A stretch of 36,117 bases of DNA from Candidatus Methanoperedens sp. GTDB lineage: Archaea; Halobacteriota; Methanosarcinia; Methanosarcinales; Methanoperedenaceae. The translations under genes were made by a program, and so were the position numbers. The stretch is from the NCBI GenBank assembly GCA_026552955.1, contig JAPMTS010000046.1:1-36117 (forward strand). Reading direction: 5' to 3'. A model generated the notes under the pieces. That model was not told the DNA's origin and did no database searches. It saw only the letters and a list, made by a program, of their open reading frames with translations. This document shows positions 31,091 to 36,117 of the stretch, in pieces (the stretch's first letter is position 1; each line of letters begins with the position of its first letter).

Positions 31091-32800
31091 ATGGCCAAAG
31101 TAAAACTTACAGATACGACCCTGAGAGACGCCCACCAATCACTGATAGCGACACGCATGCGCACAAGGGATATGCTCCCCATTGCCGAGAAGATGGACGA
31201 TGTGGGATTTTATTCACTTGAAGTGTGGGGTGGAGCGACTTTTGACTCTTCGATAAGATATCTTAATGAAGACCCCTGGGACAGGCTTCGGGCACTCAAG
31301 AACACCATTAAGAAAACACCCCTCCAGATGCTCCTTCGCGGCCAGAACCTTGTGGGCTACAGGCATTATTCCGATGATATTGTGGTCAAATTCGTGGAAC
31401 ATGCGGCTGAAACAGGTATTGATATTTTCAGGATCTTTGATGCTGTGAACGATATCAGGAACATGGAAGTATCTATCAGGACAGCAAAGCGGGTTGGAGC
31501 GCATGTCCAGGGAACCGTTTGTTATACTATCAGTCCGGTCCATCCGATCCCCCTTTATGTAACGATGGCAAAAGAACTTGAAGAAATGGGGTGCGACTCA
31601 CTTTGCATAAAAGATATGGCAGGCCTTATTTCGCCGCAGAACGCCTTTGATCTTGTAAAAGCCCTGAAAGAAGAGATAAGCATCCCTATTGACCTGCACA
31701 GTCACTGCACAAGCGGAATGGCCCCAATGAGCTACATGTATGCATGCCAGGCAGGGATTGACATACTTGATACTGCTTTTTCACCATTTGCCTGGGGCAC
31801 ATCGCAGCCCCCAACGGAAACAACAGTGGCAGCACTTCGCGGGACTCCTTATGATACCGGTCTTGATCTTTTTCTGCTCACGGAGATAAAGAAATATTTT
31901 GAAGATATTAAAGAAAAATACCGGGGGATCCTTGACCCGATCTCAGAGAGAATAGACACAGATGTCTTAAAATATCAGATACCTGGCGGTATGCTCTCAA
32001 ACCTTGTATCCCAGTTGAAAGAGCAAAATGCCCTGGATAAATATGAAGCAGTCCTTGCTGAGATGCCCCGGGTGCGTGAAGAACTGGGTTATCCCCCGCT
32101 TGTCACCCCCACGAGCCAGATCGTTGGCACGCAGGCAGTGCTTAATGTATTGATGGGTGAACGTTATAAAGTTGTCCCGAAAGAAGTCAAGGATTATGTC
32201 AAGGGCCTATACGGCCGAACACCTGCCCCGGTCAGCAAAGAGATCGTGATCAAGGTGCTTGGTGATGAAAAGCCCATAACATGCCGTCCCGCTGACCTAT
32301 TGCCTCCGGAACTTGACAAGGTAACAAAAGAAGCACAGGATCTTGGGATCGTCAAAAAACCCGAAGATATTCTAACGTATGCCTTATATCCTGCAATAGC
32401 CCCCAAATTCCTGCGCGGGGAAACAAAGGAAGAAACACTTGTTGCCCCGTCAAATGGAAAATCAGTCGAGCCGTTACCTTCGGAGTTCAAAGTTGAAGTT
32501 GACGGCGACCTGTTCAGCGTCAGGATCATTTCGGCAGGCGGCGGGATGTCTGTCCAGCCTGCAGAATCCCAGAGCCAAAAAGTAATGGATGGAGCCATAA
32601 CTGCGAGCATGCAGGGTATGGTCCTTAAGGTAAAAGTCAAAAAAGGCGACCAGGTTTCAAAAGGTGATGTTGTGCTGGTCCTTGAAGCAATGAAAATGGA
32701 AAATAATATACATGCGCCTCATGGCGGCGCGGTGAAAGACATCTTTGTCAAGGAAGGCAGTACCGTAGGGGCAGGGGATGTATTGATGGTTATTGCTTAA
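31091..32800 (+). CDS. pycB: Pyruvate carboxylase subunit B (carboxyltransferase + biotin carrier)
   Basis: A 569-residue subunit carrying the carboxyltransferase half of the two-subunit archaeal pyruvate carboxylase, which makes oxaloacetate for anabolism. LTDTTLRDAHQSLIATRMRT at 6-25 is the metal-site signature, FRIFDAVNDIRNM follows near 113-125, and LHSHCTSGMAPMSYMYA with IDLHSH holds the other metal histidines. The C-terminal biotinyl domain has EAMKMEN with the biotin lysine K535, and a flexible linker near 455-500. Close relatives include oxaloacetate decarboxylase alpha; the adjoining biotin carboxylase and lack of membrane subunits favour pyruvate carboxylase. It is first in the pycB-pycA-birA operon. 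Confidence 0.93.
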   Translation: MAKVKLTDTTLRDAHQSLIATRMRTRDMLPIAEKMDDVGFYSLEVWGGATFDSSIRYLNEDPWDRLRALKNTIKKTPLQMLLRGQNLVGYRHYSDDIVVKFVEHAAETGIDIFRIFDAVNDIRNMEVSIRTAKRVGAHVQGTVCYTISPVHPIPLYVTMAKELEEMGCDSLCIKDMAGLISPQNAFDLVKALKEEISIPIDLHSHCTSGMAPMSYMYACQAGIDILDTAFSPFAWGTSQPPTETTVAALRGTPYDTGLDLFLLTEIKKYFEDIKEKYRGILDPISERIDTDVLKYQIPGGMLSNLVSQLKEQNALDKYEAVLAEMPRVREELGYPPLVTPTSQIVGTQAVLNVLMGERYKVVPKEVKDYVKGLYGRTPAPVSKEIVIKVLGDEKPITCRPADLLPPELDKVTKEAQDLGIVKKPEDILTYALYPAIAPKFLRGETKEETLVAPSNGKSVEPLPSEFKVEVDGDLFSVRIISAGGGMSVQPAESQSQKVMDGAITASMQGMVLKVKVKKGDQVSKGDVVLVLEAMKMENNIHAPHGGAVKDIFVKEGSTVGAGDVLMVIA

Positions 32801-32819
32801 TTTATTCAAAGGATGAGAC

Positions 32820-34304
32820 ATGTTTAAAAAAGTCCTTATAGCAAACCGCGGTGAAATCGCGATCCGCGTCATGAGAGCATGCAGGGAGCTTGATGTAAAG
32901 ACCGTAGCAGTGTATTCTGAGGTGGACAAGAACGCACTTTTTGCAAAGTACGCAGATGAAGCCTACCTTATAGGTCCTGCACCGGCAAACCAGAGCTATC
33001 TTAATATGGATAAAATAATTGAAGTAGCCCATAAGACCGGTGCCCAGGGCATCCACCCGGGGTATGGGTTTTTGTCAGAGAATGAAAAATTTGCAGACAG
33101 GTGCCAACATGAAGGAATAATTTTTATCGGCCCCAGCCGAAAGGCCATCGAAAGTGTTGGAAGTAAAATTGCGGCAAAGAAGACCATGAAAGCGGCCGGG
33201 ATCCCGGTCATCCCGGGAAGTGAAAGTGGTATAAGCGATCTGGATGAGGCCATCGATGTGGCAGAAGCGATCGGATATCCCGTGATCGTAAAAGCCTCAG
33301 CAGGCGGCGGAGGTATTGGCATGAAGGTTGTCAGAAAGACCGAAGAACTGCGTGAAACCATTGAATCCACCCGGAGAGTGGCGAAATCATCATTCGGAGA
33401 TGCAACGGTTTTCATCGAAAAATACCTGGAAGAGCCCAGGCACATTGAATTCCAGATACTTGCAGATTCTTATGGCAACATAATCCACGTTGGAGACCGT
33501 GAATGCTCGATCCAGCGCAGGCACCAGAAACTGATAGAAGAATCCCCATCTCCTATTATGACTCCCCAATTGCGGGAAAAAATGGGGCATGATGCAGTAA
33601 AAGCGGCTGCTGCTATAAATTATACTAATGCCGGGACCATCGAATTCCTTTATTCAAAAGGTGAATATTATTTCCTGGAAATGAACACAAGACTGCAGGT
33701 AGAGCATCCGATAACGGAAATCGTAACGGGAGTTGACCTTGCAAAAGAGCAATTGAGGATCGCATCGGGTGAGGAGTTAAGTTATAAACAGTCGGATATC
33801 CAGCAAAGGGGATGGGCTATTGAATGCCGTTTGAATGCGGAAGACCCCCTTAACAACTTTACACCCTCTCCCGGGAAATTGCGAAGATACCGTTCCTCAG
33901 GAGGACCTGGAGTCCGCGTGGATAGCGGTGTTCACACTGGATTTACAATAACACCCTATTACGATTCTCTCATTTCCAAGCTCACTGTCTGGGGAAGGGA
34001 CAGGGATGAAGCTATCGCCCGGATGAAACGTGCATTATATGAATACATCATTGTTGGTGTTACTACCAATATTCCCTTCCATAAAGCTGTGATGAATAAT
34101 CCCAATTTCAAACGCGGCGAGTTAACAACGCATTTCATAGAAGATAATAATATCATAAAAGATGTTGAGAAGATCATAGAGGCTGAAAAAGAGAAGGGTG
34201 CCACGCTTGCATCGGCCCTGGGTGCGGAGGAAAAAAAGGTTGCTGCGATCACTGCTGCTGTTGGCACATATATCCAGAATGCAAAAGTGGGTGTAGCTAA
34301 ATGA
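32820..34304 (+). CDS. pycA: Pyruvate carboxylase subunit A (biotin carboxylase)
   Basis: A 494-residue ATP-grasp enzyme that carboxylates the biotin on PycB using bicarbonate. [21 protein letters not shown] at 4-24 is the N-terminal signature, [13 protein letters not shown] near 160-172 is the glycine-rich ATP lid, HIEFQILAD follows, and [16 protein letters not shown] near 280-295 holds metal and bicarbonate ligands. There is no fused biotin carrier. It starts 19 bases after pycB, and its TGA overlaps the birA start by 4 bases. The last 40 residues are Ala-rich and helical, likely a subunit contact. Confidence 0.95.
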   Translation: MFKKVLIANRGEIAIRVMRACRELDVKTVAVYSEVDKNALFAKYADEAYLIGPAPANQSYLNMDKIIEVAHKTGAQGIHPGYGFLSENEKFADRCQHEGIIFIGPSRKAIESVGSKIAAKKTMKAAGIPVIPGSESGISDLDEAIDVAEAIGYPVIVKASAGGGGIGMKVVRKTEELRETIESTRRVAKSSFGDATVFIEKYLEEPRHIEFQILADSYGNIIHVGDRECSIQRRHQKLIEESPSPIMTPQLREKMGHDAVKAAAAINYTNAGTIEFLYSKGEYYFLEMNTRLQVEHPITEIVTGVDLAKEQLRIASGEELSYKQSDIQQRGWAIECRLNAEDPLNNFTPSPGKLRRYRSSGGPGVRVDSGVHTGFTITPYYDSLISKLTVWGRDRDEAIARMKRALYEYIIVGVTTNIPFHKAVMNNPNFKRGELTTHFIEDNNIIKDVEKIIEAEKEKGATLASALGAEEKKVAAITAAVGTYIQNAKVGVAK

Positions 34305-35275
34305 ATATAAAGGATAAAGTACTTGAAAGACTGATCAAAAAAAAAGGTATTTGGGTTTCCGGAGAACAGCTTGCAAGCGAGCTTTCGGTTTCAAGAACTG
34401 CAATATGGAAACATATCAATATATTAAGGGAACAGGGTTATATGATCGATTCATCAACAAATCTCGGGTATTCTCTTATCGAAACACCTGACGCGTTAAC
34501 TCCGGCTGAAATAAAAGCGAGACTTAAGACAGAGATCATCGGAAAAGATATCAAATATTTCAAAGAGACAGAAAGTACGAATAGTATTGCATGCGAGATA
34601 GCACAAAAGGTAGATGAGGGCACACTGGTAATAGCTGAATCACAGACCCAAGGACGCGGCCGCCTGGGGCGTAAATGGATATCCCCGGAAGGAGGGATAT
34701 GGCTTTCTGTGATCCTTAAACCAAAGATACTGCCTTTACATGCCCCTCGCATTACATTTCTTGCAGGTGTTTCTGTCGCCAGGACGATACGGAGTTTTGG
34801 TCTTCCTGCAAAAATTAAGTGGCCAAATGATATTCTAATTAAGGGAAAAAAAGTATGCGGAATCCTCACAGAGATCCAGGCTGAAACTGATCTCATAGAT
34901 TATATCGTGGTTGGGATAGGAATAGATGCAAATGTAGATACGGAATCTTTCCCTGACGAACTAAAGGATAGTACAACATCGCTTAAAAAAGAAATAGGGG
35001 ATAAAATAAACCGTGTTGACTTTGTGAGGAAGTTACTTGAAGAATTTGATGAATTATATCTGAAATTCCAGAAAGAAGGATTCAAATCCATACTGGAAGA
35101 ATGGAGAAACACCTCTGCAACGATAGGTGAATGGGTAAAGATAACCACACAAACGCATACAATATACGGTGAAGCGATAGGTGTGGATAATGAAGGGGCG
35201 CTCATTCTTGAGGCAGGCGATGGGCATATTGAAAAGATCGTGGCAGGGAGCTGCGAACACCTGAGACGCTCATAA
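34301..35275 (+). CDS. birA: Bifunctional biotin--protein ligase / biotin operon repressor BirA
   Basis: A 324-residue protein that activates biotin as biotinyl-AMP and attaches it to PycB. Residues 1-62 form a winged helix-turn-helix ([20 protein letters not shown]), so it can also act as a DNA-binding repressor. The ligase core has [13 protein letters not shown] near 88-100, the biotinyl-AMP loop GRGRLGRKW near 119-127, and [19 protein letters not shown] near 171-189. A C-terminal SH3-like domain ends the protein. Its place behind pycBA, with the ATGA overlap, gives a self-contained enzyme, modification and control unit. Confidence 0.95.
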   Translation: MNIKDKVLERLIKKKGIWVSGEQLASELSVSRTAIWKHINILREQGYMIDSSTNLGYSLIETPDALTPAEIKARLKTEIIGKDIKYFKETESTNSIACEIAQKVDEGTLVIAESQTQGRGRLGRKWISPEGGIWLSVILKPKILPLHAPRITFLAGVSVARTIRSFGLPAKIKWPNDILIKGKKVCGILTEIQAETDLIDYIVVGIGIDANVDTESFPDELKDSTTSLKKEIGDKINRVDFVRKLLEEFDELYLKFQKEGFKSILEEWRNTSATIGEWVKITTQTHTIYGEAIGVDNEGALILEAGDGHIEKIVAGSCEHLRRS

Positions 35276-35299
35276 CATAATTCAGAAAGGGCAGAAGTT

Positions 35300-35929
35300 A
35301 TGCATAATGAGTTGAAAGAACGACTCAAAAAACTTGAAAACAATTATAATGGGAAAGAGTTCCTTTCTATCGTGAATAAAGTCAAGAAAGATAGGATAAA
35401 TGATGAAGAGCTTCTAGAACAAATCGAAACCATAAGCTTGAAAAGATTCCGGGAGAAAGTTTCTTTGACCCTTGGAACATTTGCCGGGAATGCGCTTGAG
35501 ATCGCGGGCACGATCGCAGGTGTGGTCCTTCCTTATTTGATGAACAATGATGTTGTGTACTATATCAGCGCCCTGATTCTTATGACCACGCTTCACCCGC
35601 TCTCGCATTTTTTTATAGGAAGTGTGTTCGGGATCAGGTTCACGCATTACTATCTCAATGGTCCTGCCCGCATCGAACCAACTCTTCGGATCAATTATTA
35701 TTCATATCTTAAAACAAAAAGTGAAAAAAGAGCGCTGATGCACGCTTCAGGTGTTATCGGGACACTTCTTGCGCCACTAATAGCGGCGCATATCGCATTT
35801 TACAGCGGGTCTGTGGGTGTTGCTCAAAATCTTATTTATTTCTTTTTACTGCTGATAGTCTTTGAACTGCTGACATCAACAAAAATAGGGGATCTGATGA
35901 AAGCAAAGAGAGAGATTGGTTTCCGGTAA
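35300..35929 (+). CDS. Multispanning membrane protein, possibly M50-like
   Basis: A 209-residue protein. Residues 1-50 are a charged, soluble helical part (LKERLKKLENNYNGKEFLSI). After it come about five membrane helices at roughly 60-80, 85-108, 147-168 and 172-192. HPLSH at 99-103, a glycine/proline-containing helix ASGVIGTLLAPLIAA at 149-163, and a late KIGDLMKAKRE recall the layout of site-2-protease (M50) proteins. The catalytic glutamate of HExxH is Pro here, so protease activity is doubtful. It starts 24 bases after birA, with AGAAAGGG ahead of the ATG, so it may be in the same transcript. The function is unknown. Confidence 0.6.
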   Translation: MHNELKERLKKLENNYNGKEFLSIVNKVKKDRINDEELLEQIETISLKRFREKVSLTLGTFAGNALEIAGTIAGVVLPYLMNNDVVYYISALILMTTLHPLSHFFIGSVFGIRFTHYYLNGPARIEPTLRINYYSYLKTKSEKRALMHASGVIGTLLAPLIAAHIAFYSGSVGVAQNLIYFFLLLIVFELLTSTKIGDLMKAKREIGFR

Positions 35930-36117
35930 AAAGAAAGGAAATCTTCATAAACAAAATTTACACGTTTCCCAGGAATAGATAGTACGTTACCAAACTCAAT
36001 TAGCATAAGAATTATAATTAATGGTGGTTACCAATTCATAGGTTTGCCTTATAAATTTAACTATTTTTAATACTTGCAGTAAAATTTATATTATTCATCC
36101 CCCTATTATTATTTTAA
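35930..36117. other. AT-rich 3' end without a visible gene
   Basis: No credible gene is seen. GTTACCAA occurs at 35987-35994 region and again near 36027-36034 as GGTTACCAA, and CCTTATAAATTTAAC near 36047-36061 looks like a BRE/TATA element for a gene beyond the window. Confidence 0.35.

Noticed and set aside
31091-32800. Oxaloacetate decarboxylase alpha subunit
   Set aside because: The domains are shared, but a biotin carboxylase and BirA follow directly and no sodium-pump subunits are present, which favours pyruvate carboxylase.

Overview
The window is archaeal chromosome, most likely from the Methanosarcinales and plausibly a Candidatus Methanoperedens (ANME-2d) relative. This rests on the gene set: group II chaperonin (thermosome), Alba, archaeal secF-secD order, diphthamide ligase Dph6, the archaeal families UPF0212 and DUF357, a SAMP/MoaD-like protein and a methanosarcinal-type pycB-pycA-birA cluster. 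Archaeal BRE/TATA-like promoters and Shine-Dalgarno sites are also visible. Acetoacetyl-CoA synthetase is compatible with a polyhydroxyalkanoate-capable lineage, but the genus is an inference.

Left end (1-2550): an IS200/IS605 graveyard. The window opens inside the 3' end of one tnpB-type gene with its GNRA-capped right-end/omega-RNA hairpin. A second, AT-rich tnpB follows, whose 3' end folds as a nested hairpin and abuts a zinc-ribbon methyltransferase-like gene by a 4-base overlap.

2549-7941: a ribbon-helix-helix regulator with helically phased upstream repeats, the DUF357-UPF0212-dph6 operon, a cytosolic NMT1/THI5-like binding-protein fold, moaA, a SAMP/MoaD-like protein and an unlisted 45-residue gene. 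Two repeat structures lie here: a 19-bp duplication joining two convergent gene ends and an ACAGGAT palindrome.

8073-12101: secF-secD on the minus strand, divergent from a CPA2 cation/proton antiporter. 12332-18854: a plus-strand run with a long KamA-family radical SAM enzyme, a DUF4177-like protein, a methyltransferase, CorA, and a three-gene module of unknown function. 18910-24799: MgtC/DUF4010 transporter, DUF1786 ASKHA protein, acetoacetyl-CoA synthetase and a PLP aminotransferase.

24808-28710: a translationally coupled minus-strand operon of a DnaJ-zinc-finger/S1/OB/DHH protein, a 53-residue 2[4Fe-4S] ferredoxin too short for most ORF callers, and a phytoene-desaturase-like flavoprotein, divergent from alba. 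28754-35929: thermosome, an unlisted 55-residue gene whose TATA box touches one arm of a 13-bp inverted repeat, then the pyruvate carboxylase operon pycB-pycA-birA and a multispanning membrane protein.

No rRNA, tRNA or CRISPR array was found. The best candidates for new biology are the three-gene module at 16274-18854, the ferredoxin/flavoprotein/DHH operon, and the KamA-family enzyme with altered substrate-site residues.
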